Shown here one piece after another: positions 41,629 through 49,026 of a stretch of DNA of 49,026 nt. Within the stretch, counting starts at the first letter, position 1. Every line of letters begins with the position of its first letter. Under the pieces are notes generated by a model. That model did no database searches, was not told the DNA's origin, and saw only the letters and a list, made by a program, of their open reading frames with translations. Source of the stretch: Fibrobacterales bacterium (GTDB taxonomy: Bacteria; Fibrobacterota; Fibrobacteria; Fibrobacterales; Fibrobacteraceae). A program made the translations under genes and the position numbers. The stretch is from positions 1-49,026 of the forward strand of contig BNUP01000002.1 of the NCBI GenBank assembly GCA_025997455.1, given 5' to 3'.

Positions 41629-44160
41629 TTACTTAACCGCCGAGTGCCCTGCACTCACCTTTACAATATTCAACGCCCGTGCCTCTTGTTCGCTAATGCC
41701 GAGCAAGCCGCCGTAAAGCGTAAATGGGCTAACCGTGCCGCCCTGCTCGTTGCACTTAACTTTAATATGCAATGCACCTTTAATGCAATCAAGCGATAAA
41801 ATGTGCTCATTCAAATTCACCGATTGTCCGCGATGGTTGAGAACGGTTGCATACGGTTTTTTCGGTAAATTGAAATCGCCGAGCAAACAATAATTCATAG
41901 TTGTGGGAAAATTCGCCGATAATTTTTTTTCTAATTTTTTAACGGATGCAATTTCAAGACCAATGGGAAAACACTCGTTTAACTGTTTTATCAGAGTATC
42001 ACTCTCCAAATTTAACTTCTCCAAAAGTTCAACGGAGATAACCTCGCACAACGATTCCAAACCGAGCGGCAACGCACCCGTATTGGTGATTCTCGGTTTT
42101 GGATTAAAACCCTCGCTAAATTTAATTGGAATTCCTAGTCGAACAAATGCCCGTTCAAAAAAAGACAGAGTATTTTGATGAGGCAAAAACCGTGAACTGC
42201 CCATTTTTCTAAAAATTATTTTGTAAGAAAAGAATGACTGCTCCTTGTGCATTCTCAGGTTATGCAACGCCTCAATTTCTGCAGGCGAACGCGATGGTGC
42301 AAAATATTTATTGGGCACTTTACCCAACACGGTGTCCTTTCCGTTCCCTAAAATTCCGCAGGCAATGCATTTCCCAAATTTGCAATTTTCAGTCCAATTG
42401 GAATTAGGGTCGTTTGCGTGTTCTAATTCTCTCAGAAGAAATTTTTTACTGACACCCACATCTATAAAATCCCAAGGTAATTTTGCATCTGTATTAAAAC
42501 CGTCAAAAATCCAAGAATCATCATAATCTAAGTCCGTGCGAATCTTTGCCCACTCATCTGCATTCAAATGATTTGCATCGCTTTCAAAAATTAGCCCCCG
42601 CTTATACGCCTCATAAATCATTCGCGAAAAATCACGCCCCGCTCGACTGTATAACGCCTCCAAATGTGCGGTTTCCCAAGCATTCCACGATACCTTAACA
42701 TTTTTGTGCTTAAAAAATCTGTCGCGCAAAATTTTTATGTGAGTAAGTGCAATTTCCTTTTTTACAAACGGCGACCACTGCAACGGCGTCCAAGATTTCG
42801 GGATAAAAATTCCAACGCTTAAACTTATTAAACATTTTTTGTTATATCGCAAACCAATTTCGAGCAGTCGTTCGGTAAGTTTAATGAGTGCGTAAATATC
42901 CTCTTCTGTTTCGGTTGGGAAACCCACCATTATATACAGTTTTATTTTGTTGAATTTATTTTGAAAAGCACTCTCCGCGGCGTTCAAAATATCGTCATCG
43001 GTTATGGTTTTGTTTATGAATTTTCTGAGCCGCTCCGAGCCTGTTTCCGGTGCAAATGTTGCACTGCGCCCGCCCTTCAAAGAGTAAGATTTATTCGCAA
43101 GCGAACCGCCGAAACTGCTAACTCGCAAAGAAGGCAGAGAAACATCTACCGTATCAAAAAACGGGTCGTCTATAAGAGAATCCAACAACGGTTCTATGGG
43201 TGTGTAATCGGCAGTTGAAAGCGAAAGGAGTCCGAGTTGTCTTTCACCCGTTGCTTTTAAGCCTTCTTTTGCACATTCCACAACCGCATCCGCATCTAAT
43301 TCCCGCGTGGGTCTATACCAATAACCCGCTTGGCAAAACCTGCAACCCTGCGTGCATCCGCGCATAACTTCAAGTGCAAATCTATCGTGAATAAGCGGCA
43401 TATTTGCGACGAGATTTTTTGTGGGTGTGAGGGCGGGAGTGAGAGATTTAATGTAAGTTCTTTTTACGGGTGCGTTATTATGAATTGCGGGGACATACAT
43501 TCCCTCAATTTTTGCAACTTCCTCTAAAATTTCCGCTCTGTTTTTTTTCTCTTTTCTGCCGCTGCCTATAACTCTCAAACATTCCGCGGCGGCTATTTCT
43601 CCATCGCCGATACACATCACATCAAAAAAATCAGCAATAGGTTCCGGGTTTGCCATTGCGGGACCGCCCGCCATAATAATAGGTTCGTTTTCCTGCCTGT
43701 CTCTTGAAAAAATTGAAATTTTTGCGAGGTCTAAAATGTATGGAATATTTGTAAAATTGAGTTCGGTTTGAACTGTAAGTCCCACAACGGAAAAATCTTT
43801 TACCGCACTGAATGTAGCGTGTGTATAAAGCGGAATTTCATTTTTTTGCATCTGTTCCGCCATATCTTTTGCGGGTGCAAACGCAACTTCACAAAACAAA
43901 TCGCTTTCTCTGTTTATCGCATTGTATAAAATTCGTATTCCGTTATTGGACATTCCTATTTCGTATAGGTCAGGGAAAATTAACGCCATAGTAGCGAGCA
44001 TTTCCGCCTTGTCTTTTATAACGCTATTCGCCTCCCCGCCCATATACCGCGCGGGACTTTCTACAAAAGGCAAAGCACAACCCAATTTTTCTAAAATTTG
44101 TGCCACCGCATTTGACCCTGCCACTGCACTTGACTCCGTCACCGAGTTTGACCCTGTCAC
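41629..44160 (-). CDS. Radical SAM protein fused to DUF2344 (TIGR03960 type)
   Basis: 843 residues from the GTG at 44160, which overlaps the murA stop (GTGA). An N-terminal B12-binding-like region (~55-200) is followed by the radical SAM core with C269-x3-C273-x2-C276 (CTQGCRFC), the ligands of the [4Fe-4S] cluster that cleaves SAM. From ~645 a DUF2344 domain begins (YKIIFRKMGSSRFLPHQNTLSFFERAFVRLGIPIKFSEGFNPKPRI). The family is conserved but its substrate is not established. The first ~20 residues come from an 18-bp tandem repeat and may not be native protein. Confidence 0.92.
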   Translation of the reverse strand: MTGSNSVTESSAVAGSNAVAQILEKLGCALPFVESPARYMGGEANSVIKDKAEMLATMALIFPDLYEIGMSNNGIRILYNAINRESDLFCEVAFAPAKDMAEQMQKNEIPLYTHATFSAVKDFSVVGLTVQTELNFTNIPYILDLAKISIFSRDRQENEPIIMAGGPAMANPEPIADFFDVMCIGDGEIAAAECLRVIGSGRKEKKNRAEILEEVAKIEGMYVPAIHNNAPVKRTYIKSLTPALTPTKNLVANMPLIHDRFALEVMRGCTQGCRFCQAGYWYRPTRELDADAVVECAKEGLKATGERQLGLLSLSTADYTPIEPLLDSLIDDPFFDTVDVSLPSLRVSSFGGSLANKSYSLKGGRSATFAPETGSERLRKFINKTITDDDILNAAESAFQNKFNKIKLYIMVGFPTETEEDIYALIKLTERLLEIGLRYNKKCLISLSVGIFIPKSWTPLQWSPFVKKEIALTHIKILRDRFFKHKNVKVSWNAWETAHLEALYSRAGRDFSRMIYEAYKRGLIFESDANHLNADEWAKIRTDLDYDDSWIFDGFNTDAKLPWDFIDVGVSKKFLLRELEHANDPNSNWTENCKFGKCIACGILGNGKDTVLGKVPNKYFAPSRSPAEIEALHNLRMHKEQSFFSYKIIFRKMGSSRFLPHQNTLSFFERAFVRLGIPIKFSEGFNPKPRITNTGALPLGLESLCEVISVELLEKLNLESDTLIKQLNECFPIGLEIASVKKLEKKLSANFPTTMNYCLLGDFNLPKKPYATVLNHRGQSVNLNEHILSLDCIKGALHIKVKCNEQGGTVSPFTLYGGLLGISEQEARALNIVKVSAGHSAVK

Positions 44161-44172
44161 TGCACTTGACCC
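44101..44172 (-). repeat. Four tandem 18-bp repeats across the murA / radical SAM gene junction
   Basis: Plus-strand units TGCCACCGCATTTGACCC, TGCCACTGCACTTGACTC, CGTCACCGAGTTTGACCC and TGTCACTGCACTTGACCC fill 44101-44172 exactly. They include the last codons and stop of murA and the start of the radical SAM gene, and place an in-frame GTG in each unit. Confidence 0.92.
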
Positions 44173-45428
44173 GAAATTTGCCGTTCAACATTCCCGCCAA
44201 GCCTCGCCAGTTTTCCCTCAAAATTTTCATAGCCCCTGTCTAAATGATAAATTCTGCTGACTTCCGTTTTGCCGCCCGCAACTAATCCTGCAAGAACTAA
44301 CGCCGCACTCGCCCGCAAATCACTTGCCATAACGGGAGCACCCGTAAGTGCAGTTCCGCCGTTGATAATTGCTGTGTCGCCGCTTAGAGAAATTTCCGCA
44401 CCCAAGCGTTCCAATTCCGCAATGTGCTTAAATCGATCGTTGTAAATTGTATCTCGCACCGAAGAAGTGCCTTTTATTGTTGCAAGCACAGCCATAAGTT
44501 GCGCCTGCATATCGGTCGGGAATCCGGGATACGGCAGAGTTGTAATATGAACGGGAGAGAGTTCGCGGTCGGAGGCATCTAATTCCACATAATCCGCACC
44601 GCACTCAACACCGCACCCCATACTCATAAATGCCTCAAGCAGTGCGGTTTGATGTTCAGGGATCATTTTTGTAACCCGCACTTTTCCGCGTGTAATAGCG
44701 GCGGCGGCTAAAAAAGTTCCTGCCTCTATGCGGTCGGCAATAGTTGCGCCTTTACCCGCATTAAGAGATTTAACACCTTCAACTATCAGCGTGCGAGTGC
44801 CTATTCCGCTAATTTTTGCACCCATATCTGCCAAGTAATTTGCAAGTGCGGTAATTTCAGGTTCAATTGATGAATTTTGCAAAATTGAAGTTCCTTCCGC
44901 AAGAGTTGCCGCCATTAAAACATTAGCGGTTGCCCCCACAGAACTAATGGGGAAAATAAAATTCCCGCCTTTCAATTTGCCGTCTATCTCCGCCTCAACA
45001 TAACCGTGCGTAACCGTAATTTTTGCACCCAGAGATTCCAAACCTTTCAAATGCAAATCAACAGGTCGCGGTCCCCACGCACAACCGCCGGGCAGAGATA
45101 CTCTGCATCGCCCAAATTTTGCAGTGAGAGGACCTAAAACATAAAAACTCGCCCGCATTGTTTTTACAAGTTCATAAGGGGCTTCCAAATGGTTAATTCC
45201 GCTTGAATCTATGCTTAAATTTGAACCGTCTTCTTTTATGCGGCACCCTATTACCCGCAGAACATCCGCCATTGTGCGCATATCTTTTAATTGAGGAACA
45301 TTACCTATTTGCGAAATTCCGTCCGAGAGCATAGCCGCCGCCATAACGGGCAACACGGCATTTTTTGCCCCCGAAATTTCAACACTGCCTTTCAAAGGCG
45401 GAGATTGACTGATTAAAAAAGAATCCAT
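44157..45428 (-). CDS. murA: UDP-N-acetylglucosamine 1-carboxyvinyltransferase
   Basis: 423 residues, the standard MurA length. It transfers enolpyruvate from PEP to UDP-GlcNAc, the first committed step of peptidoglycan synthesis, in the cytosol. The N-terminal GAKNAVLPVMAAAML block and the catalytic loop with Cys116 (LPGGCAWGPRPVDLH) are present; Cys at this position means fosfomycin sensitivity is expected. It follows ettA by 6 nt with AGGCGG as a possible Shine-Dalgarno. Its last codons lie in the 18-bp tandem repeat, which has probably altered the extreme C-terminus. Confidence 0.96.
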   Translation of the reverse strand: MDSFLISQSPPLKGSVEISGAKNAVLPVMAAAMLSDGISQIGNVPQLKDMRTMADVLRVIGCRIKEDGSNLSIDSSGINHLEAPYELVKTMRASFYVLGPLTAKFGRCRVSLPGGCAWGPRPVDLHLKGLESLGAKITVTHGYVEAEIDGKLKGGNFIFPISSVGATANVLMAATLAEGTSILQNSSIEPEITALANYLADMGAKISGIGTRTLIVEGVKSLNAGKGATIADRIEAGTFLAAAAITRGKVRVTKMIPEHQTALLEAFMSMGCGVECGADYVELDASDRELSPVHITTLPYPGFPTDMQAQLMAVLATIKGTSSVRDTIYNDRFKHIAELERLGAEISLSGDTAIINGGTALTGAPVMASDLRASAALVLAGLVAGGKTEVSRIYHLDRGYENFEGKLARLGGNVERQISGQVQ

Positions 45429-45434
45429 TAAATT

Positions 45435-47123
45435 CTACCGCCTCAAAGTTTTATATTTAATCGGTTTGGGATTATCCGCATCTATACCGCTCCGAGTGCG
45501 ATAATCAGCCTCGTAATCCGTCCAATTTCCTTCAAACCACACCGCTTTTGAATCGCCCTCAAATGCGAGAATATGCGTGGCGATTCTATCTAAAAACCAT
45601 CTATCGTGCGAAATTACAACCGCACAACCGGCAAAATTCAAAATTGCCTGTTCCAAAGCCTGCAAAGTTTCAATATCCAAATCGTTAGTCGGTTCATCGA
45701 GCAAAAGCAAGTTCCCCGCATTCTGCAAATTTTTAGCCATAAGCACGCGGTTTCGCATACCGCCGCTCAATTGAGAAAGTTTTTTCTGCTGGTCGCTGCC
45801 TGTAAAATTGAAAAGCCCGCAATAAGCCCGTGCGTTCATTTTCCGCTCACCGATTAAAATCTCTTCGCGCCCGCCAGAAATTTCTTGGAATACCGTATTG
45901 CCGTCGTTCAGCGACTCGCGCCCCTGTTCCATTGAAATTATTTCAACAGTTTCGCCCAATTTGAAAGAACCGGAGTCGGGTTTTTCCTGACCGAGAATCA
46001 TTTTGAAAAGCGTGGTTTTTCCCGCACCGTTAGGACCTATTATACCTACAATTCCCGAACGCGGCAGTTTAAAATTCAAATTTTCGTAAAGAAGTTTTTC
46101 GCCGAATCCTTTGGAAATATCATTTGCCTCTATAACGACATCACCGAGTCTCTTTCCGTTTGCAATGGCTATTTGGGCGACCTTATATTGCTCTTTTTTA
46201 TCTTGGTTGAGCAACTCCTCATACGCCTTCAAACGGGCTTTACTCTTAGCCTGCCGTGCTTTTGGGGAAGCCTTCACCCATTCCTGTTCTCGTGAAAGCC
46301 GTTTTTGCCGTTCGCTTTCGCCCTTCTCGTCCTTGCGCATCCTTTCCAATTTTTGGTCTAACCATTCGGCATAATTTCCCTGCCAAGGAATTCCGTGCCC
46401 GTGGTCTATTTCCAAAATCCAATTCGTCACATTATCGAGAAAATATCTATCGTGCGTTACCAAAATCACCGAACCTTTATACTCCTTCAAATGCCGTTCG
46501 AGCCAAGCAACACTCTCCGCATCCAAGTGGTTTGTGGGTTCATCCAAGAGCAACAAATCAGGTTCTTCCAAAAGCAAGCGGCACAATGCAACTCTGCGTT
46601 TTTCGCCACCGCTCAAATTTTGCACTCCGTTTTCTGCGGGCGGACACCTGAGGGCATCCATTGCAATTTCAACCGACCGTTCCAAATCCCAAAGATTTTC
46701 CGCATCTATTTTATTTTGCAGTCGCTCCATTTCTTCCGACAATTTTTCCAACTTCTCACCTTCAGCATCGCCCATAAGCATTGCGACTTCGTTATATCGG
46801 TCTAAAATCGCCTGTTTTTTTGCAACCGCCACCATAACATTTTCTTTGACATTCAAATCGGGGTTGAGTTGCGGTTCCTGCGGTAAATAGCCCGCCGTTC
46901 GCCCGTTTTCTATCCACGCCTCACCCTGAAACTCTTTGTCGATACCAGCCATTATGCGGAGCAGTGTTGATTTTCCGCTGCCGTTTGTGCCGATTATGCC
47001 GATTTTTGCACCGTAATAAAAACTGAGTGAAATGTCTTTTAACACCTCTTTATCCGGAGGATAACTTTTGCACATTTTGTGCATATAAAAAATGAACTTT
47101 TCCGCTGCCTTATTTTCTGCCAT
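45435..47123 (-). CDS. ettA: ABC-F translation factor EttA
   Basis: 562 residues, close to E. coli EttA (555). Two ABC ATPase domains in one chain: Walker A GTNGSGKST and GPNGAGKTT, signatures LSGGEKRR and LSGGMRNR, Walker B LLLLDEPTNHLD and LLLLDEPTNDLD. No membrane domain. The P-site interaction motif linker (~240-300, with KASPKARQAKSKARLKAYEEL) is the EttA type. EttA binds the ribosomal E site and adjusts early elongation to the ATP/ADP ratio. It starts 6 nt after a TACCTT box and leads an ettA-murA-radical SAM operon. Confidence 0.95.
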   Translation of the reverse strand: MAENKAAEKFIFYMHKMCKSYPPDKEVLKDISLSFYYGAKIGIIGTNGSGKSTLLRIMAGIDKEFQGEAWIENGRTAGYLPQEPQLNPDLNVKENVMVAVAKKQAILDRYNEVAMLMGDAEGEKLEKLSEEMERLQNKIDAENLWDLERSVEIAMDALRCPPAENGVQNLSGGEKRRVALCRLLLEEPDLLLLDEPTNHLDAESVAWLERHLKEYKGSVILVTHDRYFLDNVTNWILEIDHGHGIPWQGNYAEWLDQKLERMRKDEKGESERQKRLSREQEWVKASPKARQAKSKARLKAYEELLNQDKKEQYKVAQIAIANGKRLGDVVIEANDISKGFGEKLLYENLNFKLPRSGIVGIIGPNGAGKTTLFKMILGQEKPDSGSFKLGETVEIISMEQGRESLNDGNTVFQEISGGREEILIGERKMNARAYCGLFNFTGSDQQKKLSQLSGGMRNRVLMAKNLQNAGNLLLLDEPTNDLDIETLQALEQAILNFAGCAVVISHDRWFLDRIATHILAFEGDSKAVWFEGNWTDYEADYRTRSGIDADNPKPIKYKTLRR

Positions 47124-47129
47124 TTGAGG

Positions 47130-47135
47130 AAGGTA
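47130..47135 (-). promoter_or_regulatory. -10-like box TACCTT, leaderless start of ettA
   Basis: On the minus strand TACCTT, then 6 nt (CCTCAA), then the ATG at 47123. Confidence 0.5.
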
Positions 47136-47582
47136 GAAAAGTGGGGTGTGGGGTATAGGGTGTGGCGTGTAGGGTGTGGGGTTTTGGAAGGGGATACGGG
47201 AATTGTAGGGGCGTGGTTTTTAACCCGCCCTGTTGTGTGAAGAATTCGTCATTATGCGCGTGGTCGCAGAATCCACAGTTGAAAGTGAAAAGTGTAAAGT
47301 TATTACTCTCTACTCTCTACTCTCTACTCTCTCCACTTTCAACTCCCCCTCTCCCTTCCCCCTTCTCCCATTTTTGCACTGCCGAGTACCCCATACCCCA
47401 CACCCTACACGCCACACCCAAACCTGCAACGCAGAGGAAACTCTACTCTCTACTCTTTACTCTCTACTCTTTTTTTGGTGCGCTCGGCACACACCGCGTT
47501 CCCTTGCTAAATTTGCCCTATTATATGGCTTCACAAGTGGAACGATTTTTGGAGAGGATTTGACAATGTGCAGAAAATTTTC

Positions 47583-47588
47583 TATATT
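47583..47588 (+). promoter_or_regulatory. Promoter -10 box of the Ala-rich lipoprotein gene
   Basis: TATATT in the context TTTTCTATATTTAGTA, 35 nt upstream of the ATG. A leader with Shine-Dalgarno AGAAGAGG (47608-47615) follows. It has the same form as the rplU promoter. Confidence 0.55.
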
Positions 47589-47623
47589 TAGTACCAAAGC
47601 TTTAACCAGAAGAGGTTCCTCGA

Positions 47624-48058
47624 ATGAACAAAACACTCGCTAAAATAGCAGTTGTTGCATCAATAGCCGTAGCACTCGTTGCTTGCGGTGAAGACGAAAA
47701 GAAGGCTCAAGAAGCCGCCGCGGCAGCAGCCCAAGCCCAAGCCGCCGCCGCACAGGCAACTGCCGACAGCATTGCAAAAGCACAGGCAGAAGCAGATGCA
47801 GCCGCCAAAGCAGTTGCAGATTCCATAGCCGCCGCCGCACAGGCAGCCGCTGATTCTGCCGCCAAAGCAGAAGCCGCTAGTGCCGGCAAGTCCGCCGCTA
47901 AGGTTGCTCCTAAAAAGACCGAAGCACAAGCCGCTGCAAAGGCAGAGGCAAAAGCGGAAGCAAAAGCTGCTGCTAAAGAGGAAGCAAAAGCCGCCGCAAA
48001 AGAAGCATCTAAAGCCGCTGCTAAAGCCGCTGCTAAAGCCGCTGCCGCAAACAAATAA
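47624..48058 (+). CDS. Ala/Lys-rich helical lipoprotein
   Basis: 144 residues with a strong Shine-Dalgarno. Lipobox LVAC (MNKTLAKIAVVASIAVALVAC). The rest is ~55% Ala with regularly spaced Lys, Glu and Gln (QAEADAAAKAVADSIAAAAQ, KAEAKAEAKAAAKEEAK) and should form one long helix or coiled coil. This resembles a Braun-lipoprotein-like or periplasm-spanning spacer, though no C-terminal peptidoglycan-linking Lys motif can be claimed beyond the ending ANK. It has its own promoter and terminator. The long minus-strand frames over it are mirror shadows of the biased composition. Confidence 0.85.
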   Translation: MNKTLAKIAVVASIAVALVACGEDEKKAQEAAAAAAQAQAAAAQATADSIAKAQAEADAAAKAVADSIAAAAQAAADSAAKAEAASAGKSAAKVAPKKTEAQAAAKAEAKAEAKAAAKEEAKAAAKEASKAAAKAAAKAAAANK

Positions 48059-48089
48059 ATTAACCATTGCGGAAATATCCGCAACTCCC

Positions 48090-48116
48090 AAGCCCGCCTT
48101 TAACAGCGGGCTTTTT
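48090..48116 (+). terminator. Rho-independent terminator of the Ala-rich lipoprotein gene
   Basis: Stem AAGCCCGC / GCGGGCTT with loop CTTTAACA, followed by TTTC. It is preceded by a palindrome TTGCGGAAATATCCGCAA (~48067-48084). Confidence 0.88.
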
Positions 48117-48129
48117 CTATTTTCCTGTT

Positions 48130-48456
48130 ATGAGGCACGACAAAGCATTTGTATTTTACAACAATATTTTAGCAGGCGAACTCAATAGAGAACAAGGCGG
48201 TTATAGTTTTAAGTATTCCAATTCTTATTTAATTGATGAGAAACTTCCTCAAATCGCCGTTTCATTTCCCAAACAAAAAGAACCGTTTTTTTCCAAAATT
48301 CTTTTTCCCTTTTTTTACGGTATGCTATCGGAAGGTGCAAATAGACAAATTCAGGAAAAACTGCTGAAAATTGACCCAAAAGATAACTTTACTCTGTTAG
48401 TTGAAACTGCACAAACCGAGACAATCGGTGCAATAACGGTTCGGGATAAAATATGA
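48130..48456 (+). CDS. HipS-like protein (HipA N-terminal subdomain as a separate gene)
   Basis: 108 residues from the ATG at 48130. The sequence matches the small N-terminal subdomain of HipA (VFYNNILAGELNREQGGYSFKYSNSYL, LPQIAVSFPKQ, FPFFYGMLSEGANRQI), which in one-piece HipA kinases is fused to the kinase. Here it is a separate gene whose stop overlaps the next ATG (ATGA). In the HipBST system of E. coli O127 the stand-alone HipS acts as antitoxin of HipT, so the same role is likely. No helix-turn-helix HipB gene lies upstream; the lipoprotein terminator does. Confidence 0.82.
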   Translation: MRHDKAFVFYNNILAGELNREQGGYSFKYSNSYLIDEKLPQIAVSFPKQKEPFFSKILFPFFYGMLSEGANRQIQEKLLKIDPKDNFTLLVETAQTETIGAITVRDKI

Positions 48457-49026
48457 ATATTGACAAAATACTGCCGTTTTCCCTGCCGGAATTTAGGGAA
48501 TTTCGCCATAATGCGACAAAAAAAATCTCAATTTCAGGCGTTCAGCCGAAATACTCCTTAAAAGCGGTCAATGGAAAACTGCAACTGACAGAAAAAAACG
48601 GAGAATACATACTAAAACCTATTTATAGCAACGATTTTGATTTTGGAGCGGAAATTCCCGCAAACGAGCATTTAACAATGCAGATAGCAGAACAAATTTT
48701 TAACCTCAGAACGGCAGAAAATGCCCTTGTGTTTTTTTCAGACGGCACTCCTGCTTATATAACTAAACGATTTGACATTCTTCCAAACGGCGAAAAAATT
48801 AGAATGGAGGACTTTGCTCAACTCGGCAATTTTTCGGGCGAAGGCAGGGAAATCGGCTATAAATACGAATTTAGTTATCAAAAAATGGCGGATATATTAA
48901 AAATTACAATTGGCGAACAGAATTATATCAAAAATGCGGGCAATTTTTTTAAAGCAATAGTTTTTAATTATTTAATTAATAACGGCGATACCCATATCAA
49001 AAATTTTTCCGTTCTTTTTCCTTTGG
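48453..49026 (+). CDS. HipT-like Ser/Thr kinase toxin (cut by window end)
   Basis: The ATG at 48453 overlaps the HipS-like stop, and the frame stays open to the last base (191 residues so far). The HipA-type opening FRHNATKKISISGVQPKYSL contains the S26-I27-S28 motif that HipT kinases autophosphorylate, followed by GVQPK. The sequence continues through YILKP (ATP-binding Lys), TKRFDI and NNGDTHIKNFSVLF, which fits the catalytic N-x-D-x-H-x-K-N loop with N-N-G-D. HipT of E. coli phosphorylates tryptophanyl-tRNA synthetase; the target here is unknown. Any hipB could lie beyond the window. Confidence 0.85.
   Translation, partial: MNIDKILPFSLPEFREFRHNATKKISISGVQPKYSLKAVNGKLQLTEKNGEYILKPIYSNDFDFGAEIPANEHLTMQIAEQIFNLRTAENALVFFSDGTPAYITKRFDILPNGEKIRMEDFAQLGNFSGEGREIGYKYEFSYQKMADILKITIGEQNYIKNAGNFFKAIVFNYLINNGDTHIKNFSVLFPL

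Larger units (their letters stand above)
47124..47623. repeat. 500-bp gene-free region with two opposing composite repeat modules
   Basis: From the left: the TACCTT box for ettA; G-rich heptamers (47142-47180); a GTAGGGGCGTGG...CCCGCCC hairpin (~47206-47230); GTCATTATGCGCGTGG; a GAAAGTGAAAAGTG unit; a TACTCTC array (47305-47332); CTTCCCCCTTCTCCC with TTTTTGCACTGCCGAGTACCC and C-rich heptamers in plus orientation (47355-47420, matching 32260-32335); a second TACTCTY array (~47443-47472); a GGTGCGCTCGGCAC segment; then the TATATT promoter of the lipoprotein gene. The plus-oriented module does not abut a start codon. The frames here are repeat translations. Confidence 0.8.

Noticed and set aside
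47162..47563. 133-aa frame (and a parallel 136-aa frame) between ettA and the Ala-rich lipoprotein
   Set aside because: Both frames translate composite repeat DNA (HTPHP, LYSLLS repeats); no start signals and no conserved content.
47660..48091. Minus-strand frames rich in Cys/Gly/Phe or Ala opposite the Ala-rich lipoprotein
   Set aside because: They are mirror frames created by GCN-rich codons of the real gene, which has promoter, Shine-Dalgarno, lipobox and terminator.

Overview
The window most likely comes from a fibre-degrading, host-associated member of the Fibrobacterota; this is inferred from style, not from a marker gene. The signs are secreted enzymes and lipoproteins with poly-serine linkers, Cys-rich 'YNPATEFC'-type repeats, C-terminal sorting-like tails on the glycoside hydrolases (YD[IL]RG...LP.G...V), a GH26 mannanase next to a GH11/CE4 xylanase-esterase, and TAnnTT promoter boxes resembling the Bacteroidetes/Fibrobacter -7 element. 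No rRNA, tRNA, CRISPR array or insertion sequence was recognised.

Layout. 1-9.3 kb: the N-terminal half of an AT-hook protein, an acyl-ACP thioesterase, a lipoprotein/small-protein pair, a three-gene set ending in citrate synthase, a convergent SLBB export protein, and fabD with an Rrf2 regulator. Citrate synthase and the SLBB gene appear to have lost their 3' ends at a shared junction near 5.06 kb. 9.5-13.1 kb: xylan/mannan enzymes. 13.2-20.5 kb: housekeeping genes (uvrC, fic, rplU-rpmA, a class C PBP, a HIT protein, recO). 20.5-30.8 kb: an accessory block bounded by two inverted copies of a ~160-bp palindromic element. It holds five Ser-linker lipoproteins and a small outer-membrane-type protein, a VapC-type toxin with a putative antitoxin, and a periplasmic flavodoxin with a DUF4405 membrane partner. 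30.8-34.8 kb: a polyprenyl glycosylphosphotransferase, yraN, hisF, a small membrane protein and ribF. 35.1-40.6 kb: an operon of a 156-aa protein, a ~1061-aa protein of unknown function and an exported clostripain-like protease. 40.8-47.1 kb: a DUF3990 toxin-like gene and an ettA-murA-radical SAM operon. 47.6 kb to the end: an Ala-rich lipoprotein and a split HipA system (HipS-like, then HipT-like kinase with an S-I-S motif, cut by the window end).

The most striking non-genic signal is regulatory. Thirteen genes start 6-8 nt after a TAnnTT box, with no Shine-Dalgarno, which implies leaderless transcripts. Ten of them carry a dispersed composite repeat just upstream, made of heptamer tandem repeats (sense strand CACCCYA) and, in most cases, a TGCACCGCCGAG block and a second heptamer family (TACTCTY). 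Genes inside operons, and genes with free-standing promoters, use ordinary Shine-Dalgarno leaders. A second theme is palindromic repeats that have entered coding sequence in frame (uvrC, ribF). A third is very recent sequence homogenisation between two beta-helix lipoprotein genes.
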